This document shows positions 22,995-30,315 of a stretch of DNA of 55,948 nt, in pieces. The stretch is from a bacterium. GTDB taxonomy: Archaea > Thermoproteota > Nitrososphaeria > Nitrososphaerales > Gagatemarchaeaceae. The position numbers and the translations under genes were made by a program. The stretch lies in NCBI GenBank assembly GCA_027310575.1, contig DAIDAO010000004.1, positions 1 to 55,948 of the forward strand, written 5' to 3'. Numbering within the stretch: position 1 is the first letter of the stretch; the number at the start of each line of letters is the position of its first letter. A model generated the notes under the pieces. The model saw only the letters and a program-made list of their open reading frames with translations, made no database searches and was not told where the DNA came from.

Positions 22995-25281
22995 TCACGG
23001 AGGCGAACCTGTCCTCGGCGAAGGACTTGCTGAGCGGGCCCACTATGGGGGTCTTGTGGCCGCAAGCCCTGCACCTGTTCCCCCCGTCCAGGTTGTATTC
23101 CAGGATCTCGTAGCCGTATCTCTTGATCAGCACCTTCTTGCATCCAGGGCAGTAGGTGCTCTCGTCGGGGTGGCCTGGGACGTTCCCGATGTAGACGTAG
23201 TCGAGCCCGACCTTCCGGCCGACGGCCACGTGCTTCTCGAGGGTCTCGACCGGGGTCCAGGGGAAGTCCATCATCTTGTAGTCGGGGTGGAAGCGGAGGA
23301 AGTGGACCGGGGTCTCGGGGCCGAGGTTGTCGTATACGAACCTGCAGAGCTTCTCCGCAGCCTCGAGGGACTCGCCCACTCTGGGGACGATGAGGTCGGT
23401 GATTTCGATGTGGACCTTCGCCCTGCGCTTGATCTCGAGGAGGCTCTGGAATATCGGGTCTGCGTTCGGGATCGATATGTACTTCCTTACGAAGCCTGTC
23501 TCCCCGCTCCCCTTGAAGTCCACGGTCACGCAGTCGAGAAAGTCGTCCATCATCGCGACGGTCTCTGGGGTATCGTAGCCGTTGGAGACGAAGATGTTGA
23601 AGAGCCCCTTCGACCTGGCGATCCTCCCCACGTCCCTGGCGTACTCCATGAAGATGGTCGGCTGGTTATAGGTGTAGGCCATCCCCTCGCAGCCATAGGA
23701 GAGGGCGCTGTCGACGAGCTCGTCCGGGGTGGCTTCGACCCCCTCGATCTTCCTGAGCTGACTGATGTCAGAATTCTGGCAGTTGCTTACCGCCACGAAG
23801 GAGGAAGTGTAGGAGTGGTCCTCTTCGACCTCCATGTTGTAGACGTAGCCATCGTAATCCTTCTCTCTGACTGATCGGACAGGGACGAGCCAGAGATCAT
23901 CCCTTTCGACAATCTTGGTAGCATGACCAAAGTCAGAGCCCGCTGAACTGCTCACCATCATGCGGGTCATGTAGTCGTTGTGCCGATTGACCGTCCTGCC
24001 CTGGATCTCGTAGTACGGTTCGTTGTTCGAGACATAGAACCTAGGAGACAGCCCGAGCCTGAACATGAGGTACCAAGCGCCAAGCGTGAGGGCCTGCGAA
24101 ACCGACGTCGTCCCCATCCATCTCTTTCCGCGGCTCCCTGTCGAGAAACCGTCGCCCCGCATGTACCCTCTGAGGAACCCGCGGCGCACCTCGTCCGAAC
24201 CGTTGAGGAGGACGAAGTCGGGAACCTTCTTCGTATAACAGTCCGCCCCCATCACGTGATTGAAGAAACTCCCGAGTTCGCTGCTCCCCACCGTGACCCG
24301 AGTGACCGGGCCCTGCGTGATGCGGTAGGGGTTGACCCCGAAGATCCTCCTCAGAAGGTCTTCTGTCCGGGTGATGAGTTCGGCTTCGTGGGCACCGAAC
24401 GAGAAGCAGACTGACCAGCTGTTAGGTCTCGCCGAAAAACGGATGCTTGATCCTTCCGCGGCATAAAGCCCCAGGAGCTCTCCGAACTCCCCGTTGAGGA
24501 CGACCAGACGTAATATCCCCCCTCTTTTCGAACGTTTGAACCTGACATGCCTCTCGTCGAAGACCAAGTCGTCCTGGATCTTTCCAAGCGGACGGGGCCC
24601 CGTCGCTTCCAGCAGAACCATCGCGATGTCTATTTCGGAAGTGACCATGCTTGATTTCGGCTTGGGCACGGCCAGGAAGTCCCCAGTGGCCACCTGGTCC
24701 GCCCTCCGCTTGACCAGTTCCCCTGACTCCCTGTCAGCGACCAAGATATTGTGGTCGGGCGTGCATTCGAGCTCCGGTAGGTAGAATGGCCTGATTCTGA
24801 GCATCTTCCCGGCGTACTTGTGCCGGAACACCTTGTCCACAAATCTCCAGTGGCCGGAGTGCGAAAGCACTCGCGTCGAGTCAGGAAAGGCAACTTCGTC
24901 CGACGAACCGGACGAGTTGTAGATCTGCTCGATTGGGATGATGCCTCTGTCTGTCAGAATCGGAGTCGCCGGGGTGAAGCAGTACGCGCATGCCCAACTG
25001 CAGCCGCTCGTCGCTATAGAGAAGATCTTCGAGCCTGGACGGTAGTGGACCACGGGCTTCTTCTCGATCGGGTCTATGTGCCCGGCCATCACCCTGCCAT
25101 AGACCAGGAGGTAGAGCTTCCCCCCGACCACTCCGCGGACGCCGCAGAAGCCTATCTGCCCTTCCCCGATCTGACAGTTGCGCGCGCAGGCTGTGCACTG
25201 CACCCGGCCGTTGGGGAGCTCCCTGTACAGCTCCGCCTGCCTGCCTGAGGGCTCGGTCAGCCTGGCCCTGATGGACATCAT
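22987..25281 (-). CDS. amrS: AmrS-type radical SAM enzyme (AmmeMemoRadiSam family) interrupted by an intein
   Basis: The 764-residue precursor consists of a 364-residue enzyme plus a 400-residue intein. The enzyme has the N-terminal CTACARNCQIGEGQIGFCGVR block of the AmmeMemoRadiSam family, a radical SAM motif that becomes CSWACAYC after splicing, then YTYNQPTIFMEYA and a C-terminal zinc-ribbon-like CPGCKK...CRACGHKTP. Its partners in other genomes are AMMECR1 and Memo proteins, not seen here; the biochemical role of archaeal members is unsettled. The gene faces the transposon; its likely promoter (CCTTAATGG, about 25302-25310 on minus) is intact. Confidence 0.88.
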   Translation of the reverse strand: MMSIRARLTEPSGRQAELYRELPNGRVQCTACARNCQIGEGQIGFCGVRGVVGGKLYLLVYGRVMAGHIDPIEKKPVVHYRPGSKIFSIATSGCSWACAYCFTPATPILTDRGIIPIEQIYNSSGSSDEVAFPDSTRVLSHSGHWRFVDKVFRHKYAGKMLRIRPFYLPELECTPDHNILVADRESGELVKRRADQVATGDFLAVPKPKSSMVTSEIDIAMVLLEATGPRPLGKIQDDLVFDERHVRFKRSKRGGILRLVVLNGEFGELLGLYAAEGSSIRFSARPNSWSVCFSFGAHEAELITRTEDLLRRIFGVNPYRITQGPVTRVTVGSSELGSFFNHVMGADCYTKKVPDFVLLNGSDEVRRGFLRGYMRGDGFSTGSRGKRWMGTTSVSQALTLGAWYLMFRLGLSPRFYVSNNEPYYEIQGRTVNRHNDYMTRMMVSSSAGSDFGHATKIVERDDLWLVPVRSVREKDYDGYVYNMEVEEDHSYTSSFVAVSNCQNSDISQLRKIEGVEATPDELVDSALSYGCEGMAYTYNQPTIFMEYARDVGRIARSKGLFNIFVSNGYDTPETVAMMDDFLDCVTVDFKGSGETGFVRKYISIPNADPIFQSLLEIKRRAKVHIEITDLIVPRVGESLEAAEKLCRFVYDNLGPETPVHFLRFHPDYKMMDFPWTPVETLEKHVAVGRKVGLDYVYIGNVPGHPDESTYCPGCKKVLIKRYGYEILEYNLDGGNRCRACGHKTPIVGPLSKSFAEDRFASVIS
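23782..24981 (-). other. LAGLIDADG intein in amrS (in frame, 400 residues)
   Basis: Codons 101-500 of amrS. Block A is CFTPATPILTDRGIIPIEQI with Cys1; block B is LECTPDHNILV with the conserved Thr/His; LAGLIDADG motifs are LLGLYAAEGSS and FLRGYMRGDGF; block F/G is DGYVYNMEVEEDHSY...FVAVSN, followed by the extein +1 Cys. The last intein residue is Asn, but the penultimate one is Ser instead of the usual His. The insertion lies between CSWACAY and CQN, i.e. in the cluster motif. Confidence 0.92.
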
Positions 25282-25323
25282 TCCCGTTCAACCGCGCGCT
25301 CGCCATTAAGGTTTCCAGGGCGT

Positions 25324-25331
25324 CTCATGTC
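25324..25331. repeat. Left target-site duplication
   Basis: CTCATGTC, repeated exactly at 30316-30323 immediately outside the other terminal inverted repeat. Eight bases is the duplication length typical of IS6-like and some other DDE elements. Confidence 0.9.
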
Positions 25332-25381
25332 GGTTCTGGTAAGTTGACGGTGGATTCAGGGCGGTGTTAAGGGGCGGTTGA
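25332..25381 (+). repeat. Left terminal inverted repeat
   Basis: The outer 25 bases (25332-25356, beginning GGTTCTGGTAAGTTGACG) match the right end exactly in inverted orientation. After a 7-bp non-matching spacer, TGTTAAG and GCGGTTGA also recur on both sides, giving 41 of 50 matching positions. The two-block structure suggests a cleavage end plus an inner transposase-binding site. Confidence 0.92.
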
Positions 25382-25409
25382 AGGCCTTTCCTTTGAGGTC
25401 ATTAACAAA

Positions 25410-25421
25410 TTCGTCAACGAA
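25410..25421. promoter_or_regulatory. Small palindrome upstream of the methyltransferase gene
   Basis: TTCGTCAACGAA has 5-bp inverted arms and lies about 25 bp before the ATG, just after ATTAACAAAT, the best TATA candidate. It could be an operator for this gene, but is short. Confidence 0.3.
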
Positions 25422-25446
25422 ATCTGTCTTTCCTTCGAATTAGGAG

Positions 25447-27204
25447 ATGGGTCGAGTTTCGTCCCAATCGACCGAATTGCCTCCGCTCGCCCTGCAAGAC
25501 AACGTCCTGTTCTATGGCGACAACCTCGACATACTCAGGCGGTTCATCCCCGACGAATCAATCGACCTAGTCTACCTTGACCCGCCCTTCAACAGCAAGG
25601 CGGACTACAACATACTATTCAAGGAAGTGAGCGGAGAAGAATCGAACGCGCAGATACGCGCCTTCTCTGACTTCTGGCATTGGGACTCGGCGGCCAGAAA
25701 GACCTACGAGTATCTTGTGAGCAATGAGGTAGACAATAGGGTTGCGACAGTCGCAGACTCACTCTATCGGTTACTAGGCAAGAACGACATGACTGCATAT
25801 CTCTTCATGATGGCAATCAGGCTGACGGAGTTACGTCGCGTCTTGAAACCAACAGGGTCGTTGTTCTTGCACTGTGACCCAACCGCAGACAGTTACCTCC
25901 GGATGGTCCTAGATGCGATTTTCAGTCCCAAGGGTTTCATGGGTGAAGTCATTTGGAGAAGAACAACGAGCCATGTCACAAGTCGAAGGTGGGCCCGACT
26001 CCATGATGTCGTCCTAAGCTACGCGAAGGACGAAAGCGCGGTCAAGTTCCACCCACCGAAGTTGCCACCTGACGAAGGTTGGGTTGAACGCGAATACCAC
26101 CATCAGGATTCACGCGGTAGCTACATGGTTGACAACCTCACGGGGGCCGGAACCACTAACGGCCCGAGCGGCATGCCTTGGCGTGGGGTTGACCCTGCGA
26201 AAATAGGAGCAGGGCGTCATTGGCGTTATACTCCGGACAAACTCGACAAACTCGACGCTGATGGAATGATATACTGGCCTGAGCGAGGCCAGTATCCAAA
26301 ACTCAAGGTCTACATGACGGAAGACATGGGCTCGACGGTCGGCGACCTCTGGATAGACAAAGACGTAAAGGGCCTTGGAAGAACTTCTGATGAACGGTTA
26401 GGCTATCCGACTCAGAAGCCGACCGCGTTGCTGGAAAGAATCATTGATTCCTGCTCAGACAAGGGAGACTGGGTCCTCGACCCATTCTGTGGGTGTGGAA
26501 CGGCCATCGACGCGGCCGAAAAGATGCACAGACATTGGGTCGGAATCGACATCACCTATCTTGCAATCAATGTAATCAAACGCCGCATGCGCGACGCGTA
26601 TCCCCGCGCCAAATTCAGGATAGAAGGAGAACCACAAGAACTCGCGGCCGCCCAAGAACTCGCCAAGGACCGTTACCAGTTTCAGTGGTGGGCTTTGTCG
26701 CTGATAGGGGCGAGGCCAGTGGGTTCATCTGTCGGTAGCAGAGAAGGAATGAAGGGAGCCGACGAAGGCATAGATGGGTGGCTCAGATTCGGTGACGGCA
26801 ACGGCCACGTTGAACGTATAGTTGTCCAAGTCAAGAGCGGGCACGTCGGCGTCAAAGACATCAGGGAGCTGCGAGATGTCGTCCAAAGACAGAGAGCGGC
26901 CATAGGCATCTTCATCACGCTCGAAGAGCCCACAAGTGAGATGGTCAAAGAGGAGAGAGCGACGGAACCGTTCAAGCATCCGACGTGGCAACACGAATAC
27001 CCTGCAATTCAGATTCTGACAATCAAGGACATGCTCAGGGGGAAGATGCCGGACATTCCTCCCACAATCAACCCATATCAAGAAGCTCAGGTTTCTAAGA
27101 GAACACCAGAAGGGAAGAACGAAACACTGACCTCTGGCTCGCTACACTCTTTCGAGGTCAAAAGAGACAGAAGAGGAACCGCCGTCCAAGACAGGCTCAG
27201 CTAG
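25447..27204 (+). CDS. DNA methyltransferase fused to a PD-(D/E)XK (Mrr-like) nuclease domain
   Basis: A 585-residue fusion. The methyltransferase part has catalytic motif IV first (LVYLDPPFN, about 42-49) and the SAM motif later (LDPFCGCGTAIDAAEK, about 344-359), with YPTQKP at 320-325; this order marks the beta class, and DPPF suggests N6-adenine (or N4-cytosine) methylation. Residues about 430-530 resemble an Mrr-like nuclease: GIDGWLRF supplies D443 and VVQVKSG the Q-x-K (461-463). One chain could thus modify and cut DNA. Alternatively the nuclease part could be inactive. Its stop shares a CTAG with the convergent AbrB-like gene. AGGAG sits only one base before the ATG. Confidence 0.85.
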   Translation: MGRVSSQSTELPPLALQDNVLFYGDNLDILRRFIPDESIDLVYLDPPFNSKADYNILFKEVSGEESNAQIRAFSDFWHWDSAARKTYEYLVSNEVDNRVATVADSLYRLLGKNDMTAYLFMMAIRLTELRRVLKPTGSLFLHCDPTADSYLRMVLDAIFSPKGFMGEVIWRRTTSHVTSRRWARLHDVVLSYAKDESAVKFHPPKLPPDEGWVEREYHHQDSRGSYMVDNLTGAGTTNGPSGMPWRGVDPAKIGAGRHWRYTPDKLDKLDADGMIYWPERGQYPKLKVYMTEDMGSTVGDLWIDKDVKGLGRTSDERLGYPTQKPTALLERIIDSCSDKGDWVLDPFCGCGTAIDAAEKMHRHWVGIDITYLAINVIKRRMRDAYPRAKFRIEGEPQELAAAQELAKDRYQFQWWALSLIGARPVGSSVGSREGMKGADEGIDGWLRFGDGNGHVERIVVQVKSGHVGVKDIRELRDVVQRQRAAIGIFITLEEPTSEMVKEERATEPFKHPTWQHEYPAIQILTIKDMLRGKMPDIPPTINPYQEAQVSKRTPEGKNETLTSGSLHSFEVKRDRRGTAVQDRLS

Positions 27205-27389
27205 CCATCGGACGCTAGCGATATCTCGGTTCTCGTTCCCTTGATTTTGTAAGTAATCGCGTCGACACCTTCCCCCTTGCCGAGGTGGTCAATCACGGGC
27301 TTGGGAATCGAGGTTGTGTAGTATCCGCTCGTCTCGTTGTGGTGGACGGCGACCGTGAACTCCTTGGCGTCCTTCTTCCACTTGGGCAT
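27201..27389 (-). CDS. AbrB/SpoVT-like small protein
   Basis: A 62-residue protein (start MPKWKKDAKEFTVAVHHN). The segment YYTTSIPKPVIDHLGKGEGVDAITYKIKGTRTEIS resembles the swapped-hairpin AbrB DNA-binding fold (S-I-P-K-x-V-I-x-x-L-G). Such proteins serve as transition-state regulators or antitoxins. Its ATG overlaps the stop of the coiled-coil gene as TGATG, and it is last in the minus-strand transposon operon. A longer frame to 27476 exists, but would overlap its neighbour extensively. Confidence 0.65.
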   Translation of the reverse strand: MPKWKKDAKEFTVAVHHNETSGYYTTSIPKPVIDHLGKGEGVDAITYKIKGTRTEISLASDG

Positions 27390-27748
27390 CAGGGAATCAC
27401 CTTCGCGAGCAGGGCAGTCAGTATTACGAGTATCGAAGTCAGAGCGATGAGTCCGACTGTCAGCCATTGAAGCCACTTCGAGGACTGCTCTAGCCGCTTC
27501 GTGGTCTGGTTAAGGATGCCAAGTTCCAACGAAAGAATCTCCTGTCTCTCTGCCTCAATTCTTAGTGTGATATCATCCAATTCAAGGAACGTTGGGGCGA
27601 GGTCAGGTCTGTTGTCATTCCGAAGGTCGTATAGCGACCTGTTCGGGTGCTTGCTCGCGTTGAGTTCGTTTGTCAGAACTGCTCTCCTCTCTAGCAACCT
27701 CTTGATTTCTGACCTCGACGCTTCTATCCGTGGGTTTGGCTCAATCAT
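27389..27748 (-). CDS. Coiled-coil protein with C-terminal membrane anchor, unknown
   Basis: A 119-residue protein: charged, heptad-rich segment (about residues 8-88) followed by one hydrophobic helix at the C-terminus (WLTVGLIALTSILVILTALLAKVIP). No family recognised. The ATG at 27748 overlaps the transposase stop as ATGA and its own stop overlaps the AbrB-like start. A tail-anchored coiled coil next to an AbrB-like gene is compatible with a toxin-antitoxin or anchoring role, but nothing proves this. Confidence 0.65.
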   Translation of the reverse strand: MIEPNPRIEASRSEIKRLLERRAVLTNELNASKHPNRSLYDLRNDNRPDLAPTFLELDDITLRIEAERQEILSLELGILNQTTKRLEQSSKWLQWLTVGLIALTSILVILTALLAKVIP

Positions 27749-28878
27749 TGGTGCTTCGCCGCGTTCTGTATAATAGTCATCCACTTGTCTTTTCCCTCGA
27801 CCTTGATGCCCGCCCGCTCCGCAGGCGTCTCCCCTTTCAGCCCTTCATGCGGCCTGAGATAGTTGTGGTAAATCTGATACCCCTTCAGGATGGGCGAGTC
27901 CTCCTTCTTGAGTCCTCGAAAGACCTTTTCCCTGTCTCGGACTTCGCCGTTCATCCGTTCCATCTTGTTGTTGTGAACCGTCCCGTCAATCCGGATGTCT
28001 CTGATGTGGTCAGGACTCCGGACTTCTCCGAACTGGCTCCACATCTCCTTCCTCCAAGCCTCGTGGAAGTTGTTCGCTCCGTCGCTGATGAGTGCCTTGG
28101 GCTTCTTCCCCGCTCTCTCGATGGCCTCCCTGAACATGGGCCGCACGTCAGAGGTTCCCTTGTTGTCTGCCACCTGTTGCGATATCCAGAAGCGCGTCTC
28201 GTCGTCCATCATGGCGAAGAGATACTTCATGTTGCCCTTCACCTTCAGGTATAGCTCGTCTGTCCTCCAAGCGTCTCCGAGTTGCGGGGTCAGCTTGTCG
28301 AGGTATCCCTGCATCAGCCCGACATACTTGCGTATCCAGTTCATCACCGAGACGTGCGAGACGTTCACCCCTTGGAGCCTTAGGAACTTCTGGACGTTCC
28401 TGAACGATTCGCCCGTGAAATACAACTGCATGGCCGAGGTTATCGCCTGAGGGCTTGCCCGCATCCTTTCGAAGCCGATGTTCACGCTGAACGTCCTCCG
28501 ACAATCAGCGCACTGGAACCTCTGGATTCCTCCGGCTTTGGTCTTTCTGACCCCGAACTTCCTCAGGTTCTCCGAGCGACAGAATATGCACCCTTGGACG
28601 TTGACAGGGAGAATCCGAATCGGCTCCCTCGCCACGACCTCCCTCAGAGTAAGACTAAGCTCAACGGCGTAGACGTGCTTGCATTTCATCCTTCGATAGA
28701 CGGAATCCGGACACGAACAATACCAACCCAGCTCAGTAGAAACAACCTCATACTCCTTGTCAAGCGTCTGAGAGTGAACCGCATATTGGGTGTCGCTCAC
28801 CCGCCTGACCCAACCCAGCCTGTTGGCGATTTCTCCGCCCTTCAGTTCCCTGAAGTCGTGGAGGGATGGCTCCCTCAT
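27745..28878 (-). CDS. IS6-like DDE transposase with SWIM and zinc-ribbon domains
   Basis: A 377-residue transposase from the ATG at 28878. N-terminal SWIM zinc finger: C54-x-C56...C66-x-H68 (WYCSCPD...MKCKHVY). A zinc ribbon follows (C97-x2-C100...C123-x2-C126), then a helix-turn-helix region (SFRNVQKFLRLQGVNVSHVSVMNWI). The DDE triad is likely D207 (WRTDELYLKVKG), D266 (LISDGANN) and E307 (NNKMERMNGEV). The WRTDELY...KYLFAMMD pattern is IS6-like and fits the 8-bp duplication. A long upstream frame to 29280 crosses the promoter and is not real. It is coupled to ORFs on both sides. Confidence 0.85.
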   Translation of the reverse strand: MREPSLHDFRELKGGEIANRLGWVRRVSDTQYAVHSQTLDKEYEVVSTELGWYCSCPDSVYRRMKCKHVYAVELSLTLREVVAREPIRILPVNVQGCIFCRSENLRKFGVRKTKAGGIQRFQCADCRRTFSVNIGFERMRASPQAITSAMQLYFTGESFRNVQKFLRLQGVNVSHVSVMNWIRKYVGLMQGYLDKLTPQLGDAWRTDELYLKVKGNMKYLFAMMDDETRFWISQQVADNKGTSDVRPMFREAIERAGKKPKALISDGANNFHEAWRKEMWSQFGEVRSPDHIRDIRIDGTVHNNKMERMNGEVRDREKVFRGLKKEDSPILKGYQIYHNYLRPHEGLKGETPAERAGIKVEGKDKWMTIIQNAAKHQ

Positions 28879-28985
28879 CAGTCCCACGACCCGCTCAGGT
28901 CTCGGCGGGCTTCGAGGCTCGAAAGATAGTCCTCGAATCTGTCCGCATCCATCTCCATCCGGAGTTGTTCTCGGCTCATGGTCAT
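28878..28985 (-). CDS. 35-residue ORF coupled upstream of the transposase
   Basis: The ORF begins MTMSREQLRMEMDADRFE and is acidic and helix-prone. It starts about 23 bp after the centre of the TATA box, as expected for a leaderless mRNA, and its TGA overlaps the transposase ATG as TGATG. It may be a leader controlling transposase translation by reinitiation, or a small partner protein. It is short enough to be missed by length-filtered gene finders. Confidence 0.6.
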   Translation of the reverse strand: MTMSREQLRMEMDADRFEDYLSSLEARRDLSGSWD

Positions 28986-28988
28986 CCG

Positions 28989-29002
28989 TATCCACATGGA
29001 TA
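28989..29002. promoter_or_regulatory. Operator-like palindrome, proximal copy
   Basis: TATCCACATGGATA, itself a near palindrome (TATCCA...TGGATA). It lies between the TATA box and the start codon of the 35-codon ORF, where a bound protein would block polymerase. The exact reverse complement is at 29020-29033. Confidence 0.75.
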
Positions 29003-29012
29003 TTATTTATAG
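29003..29012 (-). promoter_or_regulatory. TATA box of the transposase operon
   Basis: On the minus strand CTATAAATAA, a strong archaeal TATA sequence. It is flanked on both sides by the 14-bp palindromes and lies about 23 bp before the first ATG. Confidence 0.75.
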
Positions 29013-29019
29013 GTTGTGG

Positions 29020-29033
29020 TATCCATGTGGATA
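29020..29033. promoter_or_regulatory. Operator-like palindrome, distal copy
   Basis: TATCCATGTGGATA, exact inverted copy of 28989-29002, 17 bases away, on the upstream (BRE) side of the TATA box. A dimer bound at each, or a tetramer at both, would occlude TBP/TFB. Confidence 0.75.
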
Positions 29034-29344
29034 GAGTGAGTTGAACGTCTGAAGGGATGGCGGAAGCGTTATCTCCCCTCGCTCGCACCTCACCGGGGTC
29101 GGACTGTCGCGCCAGCCCAACGCCTCCCACCCGCCACCCTTTCTCCACCTGCGAATGCGGGTCATGGGTCTCTAATAATCCGGTCAACAGAAGAGGCGAC
29201 ATTGTCGGACTCCGTTGGTTTACGCCGATACTGTCTGGCCAATGCGTGAGTTCTCGGCATTGTCGGAAAATCACGTGCAATTCCGACAGTATCGATTCCT
29301 CACTTCCAACGCTTAAATCAACCGAGGGCGCTTTTCACGAGCGC
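29034..29344. other. 311-bp non-coding stretch with nested inverted repeats
   Basis: No convincing gene. Two inverted repeats overlap: CGATACTGTC (29226-29235) with GACAGTATCG (29285-29294), and TGTCGGAA with TTCCGACA (about 29261-29288). ATTGTCGGA also recurs near 29200. CGCTTAAAT at about 29310-29318 is a TATA candidate about 27 bp before the TTG of the regulator gene. The repeats may be operators or an RNA hairpin. Confidence 0.5.
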
Positions 29345-30253
29345 TTGAATGACGAGGAAAGAAGAATCACGTTCTTCGTGAAGGCCTATCGGAGTGGCAG
29401 CTACCGTCCTAGTGATAGGTCGAGACGCGCAGTTCTCCTTGCCCTCCTTACCGAAGGTGAGCAGATGACCTCAAGAAAGTTAGCCGCGAAGTCCGGCGTC
29501 TCCTATTCTGTCGTGTATGACATGATTCCTGACCTTGTCAAGTATGGGTCGCTTAGGCAACTCTCTGTCGCGAAGCGCAAGCACCGTCAGGACTTCGCAT
29601 ACTCTCTCACCGATGATGGCCTTAGCCTTGCCCTCTCTATCGCATACGAAGACAGGGTTCTCGGCATCTCTTACCCCACGCTTCTCCAACGGGTGTTCCA
29701 GACTAGTCCGAAAGATGACCCGCTGGCAATCTTGGTCAACGACGTGATGCTCAATGCAGTCGATAGGGGGATGACCGAGTATGTCCTGCGGTTCCTGCTG
29801 GCCGCAATGAAAGAGGCGGAGGGTTCGGGCGGGGCCGAATGGAAGAAAGCGGGCTTGGGCGCGGTTGAAGTCCTGTTTGAGGAAGAAAAAGCCGTCAAGC
29901 AATGCTACCTTTCAGCCCTTGCCAGCTTGACGACAGAAGACAGGCGGGTCGTGTATCAGTATTACAAGGGCGAAATGGAGCGGCTGATGTTCAGGCTCGC
30001 CAGCAGACTGAAGAGCAGAGAACTGATGCTAGTTGCGGCAGAATCACAGAGAGACCCTGACAACCTGATAGCTCCTTTCGCCTGTAAGAAGTGCGGGTTC
30101 AAGGATTGGAGGAATACGACTTCGATGGAGAGGGTGATGCAAGATGCCTTCACGAAGTCCTATCCTGAATGCCCAAGATGCGGGAGGCCTGTCAAGTCCA
30201 ACAAGTTCAGTCGTGAGGCCAATCTTGGGTTGGTCGCCAGCCTCCTGAGGTGA
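29345..30253 (+). CDS. Winged-helix regulator with C-terminal zinc ribbon
   Basis: A 302-residue protein from a TTG at 29345; the longer open frame upstream (to 29057) is low-complexity and crosses the repeats. A winged helix lies at about residues 23-85 (RAVLLALLTEGEQMTSRKLAAKSGVSYSVVYDMI...YSLTDDGLSLAL). A helical middle follows, then a zinc ribbon, FACKKCGFKD...ECPRCGRP (C-x2-C, C-x2-C). It is the best candidate to bind the palindromes in the transposase promoter. Its stop is 12 bp before the right inner repeat. Confidence 0.75.
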   Translation: MNDEERRITFFVKAYRSGSYRPSDRSRRAVLLALLTEGEQMTSRKLAAKSGVSYSVVYDMIPDLVKYGSLRQLSVAKRKHRQDFAYSLTDDGLSLALSIAYEDRVLGISYPTLLQRVFQTSPKDDPLAILVNDVMLNAVDRGMTEYVLRFLLAAMKEAEGSGGAEWKKAGLGAVEVLFEEEKAVKQCYLSALASLTTEDRRVVYQYYKGEMERLMFRLASRLKSRELMLVAAESQRDPDNLIAPFACKKCGFKDWRNTTSMERVMQDAFTKSYPECPRCGRPVKSNKFSREANLGLVASLLR

Positions 30254-30265
30254 AGCCCGCTCCTG

Positions 30266-30315
30266 TCAACCGCTTCTTAACAGGGAGAACAATCCACCGT
30301 CAACTTACCAGAACC
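30266..30315 (-). repeat. Right terminal inverted repeat
   Basis: Inverted counterpart of 25332-25381; the outer 25 bases (30291-30315) are identical to the left end and the inner GCGGTTGA/TGTTAAG blocks are conserved. Confidence 0.92.

Larger units (their letters stand above)
25332..30315. mobile_element. 4,984-bp DDE transposon with methyltransferase-nuclease cargo
   Basis: Bounded by 25-bp perfect inverted repeats and an 8-bp direct repeat, so the ends are fixed to the base. Contents, left to right: methyltransferase-nuclease fusion (plus); then, all minus and overlapping, an AbrB-like protein, a coiled-coil membrane protein, the transposase and a 35-codon ORF; then a winged-helix/zinc-ribbon regulator (plus). 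It inserted in the short gap between the divergent amrS and ZIP genes. Both promoters seem preserved. Perfect repeats and duplication imply a recent, probably intact insertion. Confidence 0.92.

Noticed and set aside
27745-29280. Transposase extended to 511 codons from 29280
   Set aside because: The extra N-terminus crosses the TATA box and palindromes, is Pro/Arg/Ser-rich and has no domain; the ATG at 28878, coupled to a short ORF, is better.
29057-29344. N-terminal 96 codons of the regulator's longer open frame
   Set aside because: Low-complexity translation overlapping inverted repeats; a TATA box and TTG at 29345 fit a leaderless start just before the winged helix.
25332-30315. Composite transposon flanked by two insertion sequences
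   Set aside because: There is only one transposase and only short terminal repeats; no second IS copy exists at either end.
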